Positions 1 through 12,400 of a DNA stretch of 64,000 nt are shown in pieces. A program made the position numbers and the translations under genes. The first letter of the stretch is position 1. Every line of letters starts with the position of its first letter. The DNA comes from Blastomyces gilchristii SLH14081. Lineage: Eukaryota; Ascomycota; Eurotiomycetes; Onygenales; Ajellomycetaceae. Where the stretch lies: contig NW_003101681.1 of the NCBI RefSeq assembly GCF_000003855.2, positions 3,825,359 to 3,889,358 of the forward strand, read 5' to 3'. Below the pieces are notes generated by a model that worked only from the letters and a program-made list of their open reading frames with translations, made no database searches and was not told the origin of the DNA.

Positions 1-178
1 TGCTCCGGAGCTGTTTGATTCAATGTTGCGTTTTAACGATCGGCGCTCTTACCCGCATTAAAAGAAAGAGCTTCATTGGAGGCCAGCGTTATTGTTTTAG
101 AGGTTGGATTTTGGCTAGGTTGGGTGCAGGGCAGTTGACACGTATGACCATCGGGCGGGGGTGCGGATTCCCACCCTT
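1..178. other. Unmutated GC-balanced segment at the window edge
   Basis: About 180 bp with normal base composition and many CpG sites, unlike the following 21 kb. It joins abruptly to a truncated LTR at about position 178. I see no recognisable gene. It could be host DNA left of the nest, or part of another young element. A 69-codon open frame crosses it but reads on into the LTR, so it is not evidence of a gene. Confidence 0.5.
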
Positions 179-267
179 GCTCTCTTTTCTTTTCTTCTTT
201 AACATTTTTCACTTTGTATTATAAGACCTATATATTATACTGATCTATTCGGTGTAGGCCTTTTATA
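179..267 (+). repeat. Truncated 5' LTR of Gypsy element A
   Basis: The last ~89 bp of the same LTR found complete at 7343-7623: the pyrimidine tract, the ATTATAAGACC stretch and the terminal GGCC..TTA.A end all match. The 5' part of the LTR is missing and is replaced by unrelated GC-balanced sequence. Internal sequence of element A starts directly after it. Confidence 0.75.
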
Positions 268-3162
268 CTTGAAAAATGTTCATCATCTCCTTATTAGAAA
301 TGATTATTCATTGAGAAAATATTCAAATGTGTAACAACATGTAAGAAATAGAGAAACAGTCAATCAGTTAAGCAGACACTAAGTCTCTAGATAGAAGCTT
401 GCTCATCAGTCACTCTGGCTCTGTAACAAGATCTTATAAAGAGAATATCAGTAAAAGATCTGAGAGTTCTGACACAGATATATGAGATATTTATATGATT
501 ATACATCTGATGATCAATATAATCACGTCTAACAATAATATGAGAGAATTCTCAAACATGAGTATAGACACAGTATCACAGTGACTCTGAGCAATGTTGA
601 AATTACAATAATAATAAATAGCTGATATACATGCAACTCAACAATGTCAATATAAAGAGATTCAACAATTATCTTAACAAGAAACTCATGCAATTTCAAC
701 ATCTACAGAATCAAATACAAAAGCACTAAAAGAACACTTAGATACTTCTGCATATTTCAATACTTCTGATCTCACTCTCTACTCATTATAAAGAATGAAA
801 ATGCTCATGAAACTGAGTGTAGATGAAGATGCTATGAGTTCACTAATCAATCAAGATTGATATATCAATGAACAATTGAAGAATTATATGAAATAGAAGT
901 TCTATTCATGAATGAAAGCATGTGAATCAGCATTATGAATGTCTGATAATATTATTAAATATCTTGATATTCTGTTCTGAGACACTGCCATGTAACAGAA
1001 AGCATTAGATTGATTACAGAGTGCTTAACAGAGAAATACTTCTCTCATAACATTCATCTCTGACTTTGGCATCAAGATTCTAGAAGCAGGTAATTAATCT
1101 GGAAAGAATTAAATGAAGATTAGTATGCTCAAGAAGATATTAACTTTCAAACTCTTACAGACTCATATAAGTGTAGACAAAGAACAGACTTAGGAAGATT
1201 TCTGTGTACAACTCTGAACATTGAATAATCATCTTATCAAGCTCAAGAGTATACAGAACAGTGACAGCAGATATTACACTTATACACCTGTACTGAGAAA
1301 TAACTCAGTTACTCATATATCTATACTGAGAAATAACAACAATGATGCAGATGCTATGAACTGAGTAGACTTAAATATCTATACATAAGCAAGAGTTTTC
1401 ACTGTCTGAACAGGCTTCTGAGTCTCTGAAATCACCTCTGAAGAAGTCACTGATCAATATCAACAAGAAGTGTGCATCAACTGTAATCAATCAGAACACA
1501 TTACTTTCAACTGCTGATTGACTCATGTGTCTTCTCACTCAAGAGAAAGATTGATGTCTTCTCACTTAAAGAATTAATTGACACCTGTTCACATCAATCA
1601 CATTGCATTGAAAGAAGATTCAGAAGATAACTATGAGAATGTCTTAATGAAACAGGGAAAAGATTAGCTTCTGTTCAAATTTATAAACAGAAGCTTGAAG
1701 AGATCAGATGACAACAATTTGAAGAGAAAATGATAATAAATGTGATTCTTATATTTACTGTGATAGATAACATATATAATATAAAAGCCATGATAGACAG
1801 CAGTCTATGTCATTATGCAATAATTAAATCTTCAGTTATAAGATATTATAATCTTCAGTGTATTCTCTTATTAAAATCTCAACTTCTTGTAGAATTTGAT
1901 GATTCAAAAGATGTTTGCACCTGTTATATGATGAAACTAATCATAGATGTTAAAGAACATCAATATGAAGATATCTATGCATATGAAGTTGATAATCTTG
2001 ATTATAATCTTATATTAGAACTTATCTGACTATCTGAACAAGACATCTTACTGAACACTTAGAACAGAAGCTTAATATTCTCTAATAATAATAGAATTCA
2101 CAAAGATAACATTTACAAAATCATGAACCTGACACAGATCTCTGTCAATGCATATAAAATACTCTGAAAAAGAAGTCACTGACAGAATCACTGACAAGAT
2201 CACTGACAGCAGAATTATGTGATAATCTACTTCATCAGTCTGACTGATATCAAAAAGGCTCTAGAAAAGTTATTCTGTGACACAATAACAGATTCTTATA
2301 TGAAACTCTCTTAATAATATCACAAATATCTAGATGTCTTCTGACAAGATAATATTACAAATATATCTCTCTTACAAGGCTCAGAAGTGAATCACAGTAT
2401 CAAGTTAGAAAAGAAGAATGATAAAGACTCCGAATCATCATGAGGCTCTCTTTATAATATGTTCTGAGATGAACTTCTTCTTCTTCAAAAGACACTCAAT
2501 AATCTGTTAAATAAAGAATTCATACATATTAGTAACTCTTTCATCACAGCCTCTATTCTCTTTGCAAAGAAATCAGATAAAGAACTTCAATTCTGCATAA
2601 ACTATCAAGAACTGAACAGATTAACAAAGAAGAATCATTATTCTTTATCTCTTATCAATGAAACTCTAGCTTATATTGAACAAGCTCAATGATTTACAAA
2701 GTTAGATGTCATCACTGTGTTTTATAAGATTTACATTGCTGAAGAAGATAAGTGGCTTACAGCATTCTGAACACAATATAATCTCTTTGAATAAGTAGTT
2801 ACACTCTTCAGACTGACTAACATCTTCAGTATATTTCAGAAGTATATCAACTGAGCACTCTGAGATTTCCTTGATGAATTTATATCAGTGTATCTTGATG
2901 ATATTCTCATCTTCACTGATGAGTCCAAGAAAGAATATCAAGAACATGTATAAAACATATTATAATAACTACAGAAAGCAGAACTACTGATAGACATAGA
3001 TAAGTATGATTTTGAGATTAAAAGTATAAAATATCTAGACTTTATCATAGAAGCTGATAAGAGAATCTGAATGAATTCTGAGAAGATCTCTGCTATTCTT
3101 GAATGAGAGGCTCTGCACACTGTGAAAGATGTATGAAGCTTCATCAGATTTGCTAACTTCTA

Positions 3163-3242
3163 ACTGTGTCATGCTTACTCACTCTCTGTAGTGAGTGTGC
3201 CACAGCGTACAGAAAACCACACTGTAAAGAAAATATTTTGAA
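3163..3242 (+). repeat. Left terminal inverted repeat of the pogo element
   Basis: Matches the reverse complement of 5058-5137 with about ten differences, most of them C/T or G/A transitions. It likely holds the transposase binding sites. Confidence 0.85.
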
Positions 3243-3319
3243 TATAGTAATCTTCAAAAATTAATTAATAATCATCACTACATCTATCTATAATATAAAG
3301 ATTATTTATATACTCATTA

Positions 3320-5013
3320 GAAGGTGTAGAGTTCACTACAAGTTGAGATTCTATAGAATTATCTTGTTATGGTTGAGTGGCTGTAGATTTTGTCAGTTTG
3401 ATTTCAATCAATTAAAGAGTCTTATTGAATGTCTTTTTCATCTCATCTGCTCTACAGATCACAATCTTACAATTGACATTCTTAATAGTGAGAACTTCAC
3501 CTACTTACACCTGTCTGTGAGAGGATTTGATGACTCAATGTCTATTTGCTCAATAATGATCTGCAAGTTCACTCTTACAGTGCACATTCAATTCTGCCTG
3601 GACCATGCTACTCTTGAAGATCTTGTTCAACTGTCTTGTCAAACCAGGTGTAAGAATATCCTTCACATCTTCTAAGGTCTTGACTGCTGCATTGATTTAG
3701 TGACATAGTTTTACAACTGTCTCTGAGAAGATTAATTACAAGAAGGCAGTTGACAGTCAATCTGCAGGTGACAGAGTAAAGTGATTGCATACATCACCAT
3801 CACCATCGTATATGTTGAGATCCGGGGCATCATCAATAATAAGAGGTCTCCATTGATTGAGAATTATATCATGATTAACTGAATACATTCCGCAGTCAGC
3901 AAAGCCAGCTCTCACAGTGCCAGGTTTGAATGCTTGCAGTTGAATGCTCTCCAGATTAGCAAGGAATTATCTGTCATCATACTGCTCATATTCATAGTGA
4001 GCAGCCTCATTAACTGTCTTTGTATGACAATGTTTATACTGCTGAAAAGATACATCATCAAGAGGTTGTAGAATATGACTTATATGAGATAAGAATCTAA
4101 ACAGAATAATCTTATGAAGATCACAGTATTGAATGAATTCTTCTGTGAGATGAGAATCATGATTATTCATTAAAAGCAGTTGATGACTGTTCATTTGACA
4201 CTTTTTTATCATCTTATTGAACTGCTTGATTGATTCAAATTCAATCTCATCATTTGTAAAGCCAGACTCAGATGCAGTGATGATGTAGTTGTCAGATAAG
4301 TTGAAGTGTGTATATCAATTCTCTAGATGAACCTTTGATTTCATTATAATCAATGAATTCAATACTGTGCCATCTGCAATGACACACTTCACCACTGTTA
4401 TTAACCCGCGGGAGTATGATGACTGTATGATGAAATTCATGTCTCTAAAGACAGTTATAACTCACTGTCTGTGTCCTTCTTCTTCTTGAAATTCAATCTC
4501 ATCAAAGTTGTAGATATCGCAGTGAAAAAATTGATATTGATTGAAGACAGCTTCATATCAATCAAATCAGTTGATAATGAAGCTTATATTCTCATAAGAC
4601 ACTCATTTTGAATTCATGGGTTTTTGCTTGCCTTATTTGTATTCTGGCAGGTGTTTGATAAATCAATATATTCATATCTTGCTTACTATGAGAGATACAG
4701 TCTCTGAATCTGTATAATACTGTCTCAATATGCAGTTCACAGCAGCTTTGATATGCTCAATGATGAATGAGTAAAAATTAATGTTCAACTAATGAATTCA
4801 TATCTTAATTGTCTCTTTCTGACTGTCATTCAATGCTTGATTCAGTGAAACCCTCATAGTCCTTGATTTCCTCCCATTGATCCTCTCATACACGGTGACA
4901 TATGAGACTTTGAATTCTTGTGACAGAGACATGATTTTTAATTTTGAATTGCTTTTATACATGTCAACAGCTCTTTGCAACTGCTCTTCAGTGTAATTAG
5001 AAGATTTAGACAT
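3320..5013 (-). pseudogene. Pogo-type transposase (psq HTH plus DDE_1), inactivated
   Basis: Transposase that would cut and paste the surrounding element. The N-terminus at 5013-4798 reads MSKSSNYTEEQLQRAVDMY and is a psq/CENP-B type helix-turn-helix for TIR binding. The catalytic core is seen at 4212-3967, with LLLMNNHDSHLTEEF followed by SHILQPLDDVSFQQYK, typical of the second Asp region of DDE_1 domains. In that motif the expected Asp of DNH is Asn, so a catalytic residue is probably lost. Stops separate the two blocks and the C-terminal part down to about 3320. The family is usually about 500-550 residues, which fits this span. Confidence 0.8.
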
Positions 5014-5057
5014 GATTATAATTAATAATGATTATTTGAAGATAAAGAATGAAGATA

Positions 5058-5137
5058 TTGAAAATATTTTCTGTACAGTGTGGTTTTCCGTACACTGTGA
5101 TGCACTCACTACAGAGAGTGAGTAAGCATGGCACGGT
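5058..5137 (-). repeat. Right terminal inverted repeat of the pogo element
   Basis: Partner of 3163-3242. This copy retains CpG at ACCGTGCC and TACGG where the left copy has TpG or CpA, showing which arm has mutated. Confidence 0.85.
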
Positions 5138-7342
5138 TATCAGTGATTTATATAGAACTTCTCAGATATTATGAGATCACTTACAGAACTCACTAAGAAA
5201 GACTCAGTATTTCAATGATCAGTGAATGCTGAAGCTGCATTTATATAAATAAAGAAGATGTTTATTAATATCTCTTCACTGATAATATTCAATCCTGATT
5301 ATAAAACAGTTATTGAAGCTGATTTCTCTGACTATGTCATAGAAGAAGCTATATTACAATATGATGATGAAGATGTCTTATAATCATATGTCTTCATGTC
5401 TAAGAAACGGAGTTCTGCTGAATGCAATTATGAGATCTATGACAAGAAACTTCTTGTGATTATACACTGTCTAGAAGAATGAGACTCTGAACTCTGAAGT
5501 GTCTTCAAATTTAAGATAATCACAGATTACAAGAATCTCAAGCACTTCACTACTATCTATAAACTCACTGAATGACAGATGTGATGATCTGAGTTCTTAA
5601 ACTGCTTTCATTTTACAATACACTATCATTCTGACAGTCAGAACTTGATGACAGATGCTCTTTTATAATGAGAGTAAGATATGTCTTCTGATATAACAGA
5701 CACTCATTGAATGAAGTGAGAACATGAGCTCTTAGATCTGAAGATATTAATTAATCAAGATAAAATCACTCATGACACTATACATTCTTCTTCAATTAGA
5801 ACATTCTCTCTTCAAACTGACACTGATACTGATATCTTCACTTCTTCTACACTGAATGAATTATGACATACAACAGCTCAAACTGATGAACTTCTTCAAG
5901 CACTCACTGAAGCAGTATGTCAAGAAGAATTCTGATTTCTTTCAGAACTATATATAAGAACTGACATCTCAGAATGCTTAGTCAATGACAATAACACTCT
6001 GCAATTCTGTGAACAACACTGAGTCTCTTATTTCAAATCCTTACACACTCAGATAATGCAAGAGATGTATGATTCTTATATGATTAGTCATTCAGGTTGT
6101 GAACAACTGTATCAAATGATCTCTCAAGAGTTCTACTGGCCTGAGATATTAAACAGCATCAGATATTTTATCTGAAACTGTAATCATTGTTTCTTCATCA
6201 TCTTATAGAAGAACTGTAGAAAAGATCTGCTGAAATCACTTAATATCTCTGATAGAATCTGATATGATGTGATAATTGACTTCACTGTTAATTTCTCTGA
6301 GAGTAAGAATTGTAGAAACATTCTGATCATTGTGAACTGATTGAGTAAGAGTGTAATATTGAAATCTTGTAACAAGATGAATACTGAACAAGTCACTGAA
6401 GCTTTTCTACAGAGCTCATTCTATTGAATACATGAATTAGCAAGATCTATAGTATCAGATCAGAGTCATCAATTCATGAGTACTCTCTGAACAAGAATCT
6501 GTCAAGTTCTCAAGATTACACACTGTTTGTCAACTATCTATCACTCTGAGACTGATGATGTATCAGAACAGATAATTCAGACTATAAAGAATTATCTTCA
6601 TAAGTTCTGTAATTACTTATAAGATGATTGATATGATCTTCTTCTGCATGCTGAAGTCACTATCAATGACTAAGATGTCATTTCAACAGATGTAAGCCTG
6701 TTCTTCCTTATACACAGATATTACATGAAGATATTAAATCTTCTAGAGATCACACATTTCACATCAAATCTCTGCAGTCTGATTCAGATCACTGACAATC
6801 TAGTAACAAAGCTCTGAGATGCTTGTAATTGAGCAGAAGCCTTCATAACAAGTGTTAAACAGAATCAAGAAGATCAAACTAATGTTCACTGAGATCTCAC
6901 TGAGCAATATGAGATAGAAGACCTGATGTGATTGAATCTTAAGAATATATAAATCACACACTCATCTTATACACTGAATTATCATCATGTCAAATATAAG
7001 GTGATAGAAATCCTAGACAGTTACAATTATTATCTTAACATACTATCAGAAATTCACAATGTCTTTCACATGAGCTTGCTTCACCACACTGTCACTGACT
7101 CATTTCCTTCTCAACTGACTTTCAATTGACAGTTATCAGAGATTGTAGGAGAAGACAATGAACTTGAGTGAGAGATTGAGAATATTGTCAATGAGAGATT
7201 TCACAGCCACAACTGACAATATTTTATGAAATGAGTCAGCTATGATTACTCAATCTGAACTCTGAGCTTTATATTATCTGAAACAGCGGCTCTTGACTGA
7301 TGAAAACTATATACAATCTTACTTCTGAAAAGAGAGGACTAA

Positions 7343-7623
7343 TGTGACAGGCTGTGATCAATCAATTATATAGACTATTTCATTACACTTCACAGATTTC
7401 TATCATTCTGATTCTCAGTCACTGATTCTCAGCTGAAAACCTATGAAATTTCTATGCTTTCACCCCGAAGCTTCACCGCGTACATCACTGTGTACATATA
7501 TAAATATTCATTCTGATCACTGATTCTCACACTTTCTCTCTTTTCTTTCCTTCTTTAACATTTTTCACTTTGTATTATAAGACCTATATATTATACCGAT
7601 CTATTCGGCGTAGGCCTCTTACA
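7343..7623 (+). repeat. 3' LTR of Gypsy element A
   Basis: A 281-bp LTR starting TGTGACAGGC and ending GGCCTCTTACA, preceded by a purine tract (AAAAGAGAGGACTAA) that fits the polypurine primer. The same LTR occurs at 17153-17445 (B), in two pieces around Copia (E), and at 60103-60407, 62897-63168 and 63781-64000 on the other strand. Pockets of CpG survive near its 3' end. Confidence 0.9.
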
Positions 7624-8885
7624 TATGTCTTTTAATGTAACAGATACCTGTTGAATAAACTAAGAACATCAGCTTCTAGATCTGAAGATATTAGTTGATC
7701 AAGATAGAACAACTCATGACACTATATACACTTCTCTGATTAGAACATCTTCTTTTTGAACTGTTATTAATATCAATACTGACACTAATACTGATACTAA
7801 TACTGATATCTCAACTTCTTCTGAACCTACACTGAATAAATTATGATATATAACAGCTCAAACTGATGAACTTCTTTAAGCACTTATCAAAGCAGTACAT
7901 CAAGAAGCATTCTGATGGTCCTCAGAACTATATATAAGAACTGACATCTCAGAATACTCAATTAATGACAATAATACTCTACAGTTTTATAAATGATGTT
8001 AAGTCTCTTACTCTGAACTCTTACATATCTGAATAATACAAGAGATGCATGATTCACATATAATCAGTTACTCAGATTGTGAATAATTGTACTGAATAGT
8101 CTCTCAAGAGTTCTACTGACCTGAGATATTAAACAGCATCAGATATTTTATTTGAAACTGCAACTGTTATTCTTTCATCATTTTATAAAAGAACTGTAGA
8201 AAAGATCTACTGAAATCACTCAATATCTCTGATAGAATCTGATGAGATATAGTAATTAACTTTGCTATTGATCTCTCTGAGAGTAAGAATTACAAGAATG
8301 TTCTGATCATTATAAACTAATTGAGTAAAGATATAATGTTGAAATCTTGTGATAAGATGTATACTGAATAAGTTACTGAAGCTTTTCTACAGAGTCTATT
8401 CTATCAGATACATGAATTACTGAGATCTATAGTATCAGATCAGAGCTGTCAATTCATAAGCACTCTCTGAACAAGAATCTGTCAAGTTCTCAAGATTATA
8501 TACTGTTTGTCAACTGTTTATCACTCTGAGACTGATAATACATTAGAACAGATAATTCAGACTGTGAAGAATTATCTTTATAAGTTCTGTAATCACTTAT
8601 AAGATAATTGATATGATCTGTTCCTACACACAGAGATTACTATCAACAGCTGAGATGCTGTCTTAATAGATATAAGTCTGTTCTTTCTTACACATGATTA
8701 TTATATGAAAGTATTGAATCTTCTAGAAATTATGTATTTCATACTCAACCTCTGCAGTTCAATTCAGATCACTGATAATATAGTAATAAAGCTCTGAGAT
8801 GTCTGTGACTAAGGAGATATCTTCATAACAACTGTGAAACAAGACTGAGAGAACTGAATCAATGTTCACTGAAATCCTGCTAAGC
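7624..8885 (+). mobile_element. Gypsy element B, integrase fragment (A family)
   Basis: Closely parallels 5690-6905 of element A (integrase region) with scattered transitions. It starts in mid-element directly after the 3' LTR of A, which suggests A inserted into B and B's 5' half lies outside or is lost. Its right end is cut by element C at 8885, and it resumes at 16717. Confidence 0.8.
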
Positions 8886-9418
8886 TGTCACGCCCCCGGC
8901 CGCGCCAAGGCCTCGCTGCGGTTCCACACAGCCCATCGCTTCCATGCGGATGATTCCATCTCATCTGAACCGGTTTCCAACCACTCTATGACATCATTCG
9001 AATATATCATAGAAAGATTCAATTGATGATTATAAGAACCTCACTTCTATATGAGGTCAGCAGATTACTCTTCCTTGACAGTGAGGTGCTGCTGAGGTAT
9101 TACTCCAGCTATTCTTACTTATAGAATGAGAGAAGAGTATTCACTCATTGTCTATATAGAATAGCTAGATACTGACTTCTTATTAAAGAAGTCAGTGATT
9201 CATTTTTCTTCTACTGAAATATATACAAGAGTTACTGTGTTTCTTATACAATCTTCTTAATATACTAAGTATCATATCTGTGATATTCTTATAATAACTC
9301 TGTAGTCTATAAGCTCACTATTTAAGTAAGATAGTTAAGCTCTCTTATATGACTTCTCAAATAACTACTTCTATATAACACTGCTGACTAGTCACTGCTT
9401 TAATTCTGTTATATTACA
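8886..9418 (+). repeat. 5' LTR of element C
   Basis: 533 bp. Its first ~120 bp are rich in CpG and CpC, unlike the matching part of the 3' LTR at 16184. The rest is AT-rich. Confidence 0.88.
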
Positions 9419-9475
9419 ATTTGAATTACTTAATCTGATTATAAGTTTGAATCAGTTAAGCTCTAATAGACTGAT

Positions 9476-12400
9476 ATGACTTTATATATCTGTACTGAGA
9501 CTGATCTGATCTCACTCTCAGAGAGAAACTCTACATTATTTTCTAAAGTGTGTACATCTCTATCTCAGCAGGAATCTGAGATTTCTGAACTCACTGCATA
9601 CTTTGACATGAGTTCTTCAATTATTCTACTATCACTGCGGCCTCTACACACCTACATCTATTATAAAGATAGAGAGATTAAGATCAGAGATTCTCTGAGA
9701 TATAAGAGAAACATATTATCTGAATTTCACAGCTTTATCTATATTCTTGAACAGAAATTTCATCTTAAACTGAGTCAGTATAATACTTATAAGATATAAG
9801 TAATATACACTGTTAACCTTCTTGAAGACATCTCTGTAATTACTTGAGTTATTAAGAAGAGAAAGCTTGAGTATACTGATACTGCAATAACTTGAGAAGA
9901 ATTTAAGAATTTTCTACTGAATGAAATCAAAGATCACTGTAATCACAGCTTCACAGTGATACAGTAATTCAACTCATTATATTAATGAGATGATAAGAAT
10001 TCTTGTGATTTCAATACAAGATTTGAAGAATATTGAGAGAAATTGATTGATAATTTGAATCAATTAAAGACACAACTTTATCTCATGAAGCTGACTTATA
10101 AGATGTGAATAATAATATCACAGTATCAGAGTTCATTAATCAATTATACTGAGCTTGTTAATCTGACTTCTCAGATCTATTTGAATAATCAATTCTCTGA
10201 GAAAAAGATTAATAAGGTCTCTTCTAAGTAATCAATGATAGAATCTAAACAGCACTGTGACAGCTTCAGTGCAGAGAAAGTAAAGAAGAATTTCAAGTAT
10301 TCTGATTCTTTACTCACTGTAAAGAAATGTTAAAAAAGATTTAACAAAGATCTCTGTTTTAACTGTGAAGCTGATAATCACTATGTCAGTGATTATAAGA
10401 AGCTGAAGAAGAGAAGAAATTAAGAAGATATCTTCTTAAAGTTAACTTCTCTTCTGACAAATGTATTCATAGAAGATAAAGAAGAGAAAGAAATGAAGAA
10501 TTGATAATTCTCATATCTCTGAATTTATATTATGATCACAATGTATACTCTGAATGAGAAGATACTAGTAAGATGTCTACTCAACTTCAGAATGAATATT
10601 AACTTTATATTCTATTTCTTTTCTTTGATGAAGAATTGAAAGAAGATAGATCTGTCATATTATATGAAATTTACTAATGAAATGAAATATCACTGTTTTG
10701 ACATAATTTAAGCAAAGTATGTAATCACAGACTGAGAAGAAATCTTCAAGAAAAGCAGTCTACTTCTTCACACAGTCAATATTATTGATGAGAACATCAT
10801 TCTAAATCTTCTGTGATTGAGAGAAAACAATTCTCTCATTGACTGAGTTACTCAGATATGACAGTATTATCTCACTAATAAAGAGACAGTGATAGAGAAA
10901 TCTGAAGAGTTTCATTGAAAGAATCTTGAGAAAAAGATAGAGTTGATATACTGTGTAGCAGATGACTGAAACTTAAGAATAGATGAAAAAGTCATTACTC
11001 TCACTACAAGATTAGCAGCAGTATCTGTCATTGAAGATGAATATATATAACATCTCTTTACAGATTATAAGAATGTCTTTTTAGAAAGAGAAGCAGTGAA
11101 GTTTTCTGATATTAAGATATGATATAAGATTTATCTTAAAGACAGTGTAACAGTACTGTACAGATCTCTTTACAACTTATCTGTAAAGAAATTGAATGTT
11201 CTGCACAAATATCTTAAAGAAGTGCAATCAAAGAACTGAATACACTTATCAAAGAGTTCAGCAGAGATGTCTATACTCTTTATATCTAAGAAAGATAGTA
11301 GACTATATCTATGTATAGACTACAGAGGTCTCAATAAGATAACAGTTAAGAATTACTATTCATTACTATTAATTGATGAGATGATCAATTAATTATCTGA
11401 AGCAAAGATATTCATAAAGATTGATATACAGAATATCTATTATAGAATCAGAGTTAATAAAGATGATGTTTAAAAAACAGCTTTTCATATCAAGTACAGC
11501 AATTTTGAATATCTTGTTTTATCTTTTAATCTTTGTAACACTTCAGCCATCTTTCAGATCTATATAAATAAGGCACTGCAGAGCCTTGTTAATGTCTTCT
11601 GTATAGTATATCTGAACAACATTCTAATCTTCTTGAAAACAGAGAAAGAACATGATACTCATGTTTAAGAAGTGTTAAGTCACTTGAGACAGTATTAACT
11701 CTATATAAACACTGAAAAATACTCATTCTACGTGCAGGAGATTGATTTCTTAGATTATATTATTAAGATAAACAGCATTTCAATGAACAAAAGCTGAGTC
11801 TCTGTCATTGAGAACTGATCAGCACTGTGAATGTACTGCAAGATGCAGGTGTTTCTAGAATTTGTGAATTTCTATAAATGATTTATCTATACATATTCAT
11901 GAATTACTGCCTCTCTTACAGATCTGTTAAAGAGAAGTATGAAAGACAGAAAAATAAGACTGTTTATTCTCACTCAAGATATCACACAGGTATTTGTAGA
12001 ATTGAAACAAGCTCTTACAGATATTACAATGCTGAATAACTTTAATCTCAACTTACTCAGTCAGTGTGAGACTGATGCATCTGAGAATGAGATCTATAAA
12101 ATCTTTTCACAGTTCACACTGAAGATCTTTCAATGTTGAAAGAATCAGAGAATAATTATCTCTGAAAATACAGATAATGAAATGTCTGTGAGAGAAGACT
12201 TTTTCATAGAGTCTATAAGACACTGTGAATGAAGATCAGTGATCTTCTTCTTCAAGAAGTTATTACTCATGCAGAGAAGAGATAATACTTATAATCAAGA
12301 GATGTTAATAATTGTTAAATTCTTTAAGATCTGATGATATTATCTTCAGAGTAGTAAGTACTCAGTGTAAGTTCTCACTGATTATGTAAATCTGTATTAC

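Larger units (their letters stand above)
3163..5137 (-). mobile_element. Fot1/pogo-type DNA transposon (Tc1/mariner superfamily)
   Basis: A 1975-bp insertion in the RT-RNase H linker of element A. It is bounded by TA dinucleotides (3161-3162 and 5138-5139) as target-site duplication. The ends form an inverted repeat of about 80 bp that starts ACYGTGYCATGC and includes an internal short palindrome (ACTCACTCTCTGTAGTGAGT). Size, TA duplication and the encoded DDE transposase fit the fungal Fot1/pogo group. It retains more CpG than its host element, so it is probably a later arrival. Confidence 0.9.
268..7342 (+). pseudogene. Gag-pol of chromovirus A (Ty3/Gypsy), decayed, split by a pogo transposon
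   Basis: Polyprotein of an LTR retrotransposon. Read in a single frame it shows, in order: gag with a CX2CX4HX4C zinc knuckle near 1470-1515; an aspartic protease (an IDSS stretch, degraded from IDSG) near 1795; reverse transcriptase about 2400-3160 with intact YLDD at 2891; RNase H about 5270-5660 with EADFSD at 5315; integrase about 5950-6650; and a C-terminal chromodomain about 7150-7270 with FMKWVSYD, which places it among the chromoviruses. The protease, RT, RNase H and chromodomain all lie in the same frame even across the pogo insertion, because insert plus duplication is 1977 bp, a multiple of three. Many in-frame stops, mostly TGA where tryptophan is expected, make it inactive. Closest relative in the window is element E on the other strand. 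Confidence 0.85.

Noticed and set aside
3343..3675. Plus-strand 110-codon ORF inside the pogo element
   Set aside because: Antisense to the C-terminal part of the transposase, with no recognisable domain.
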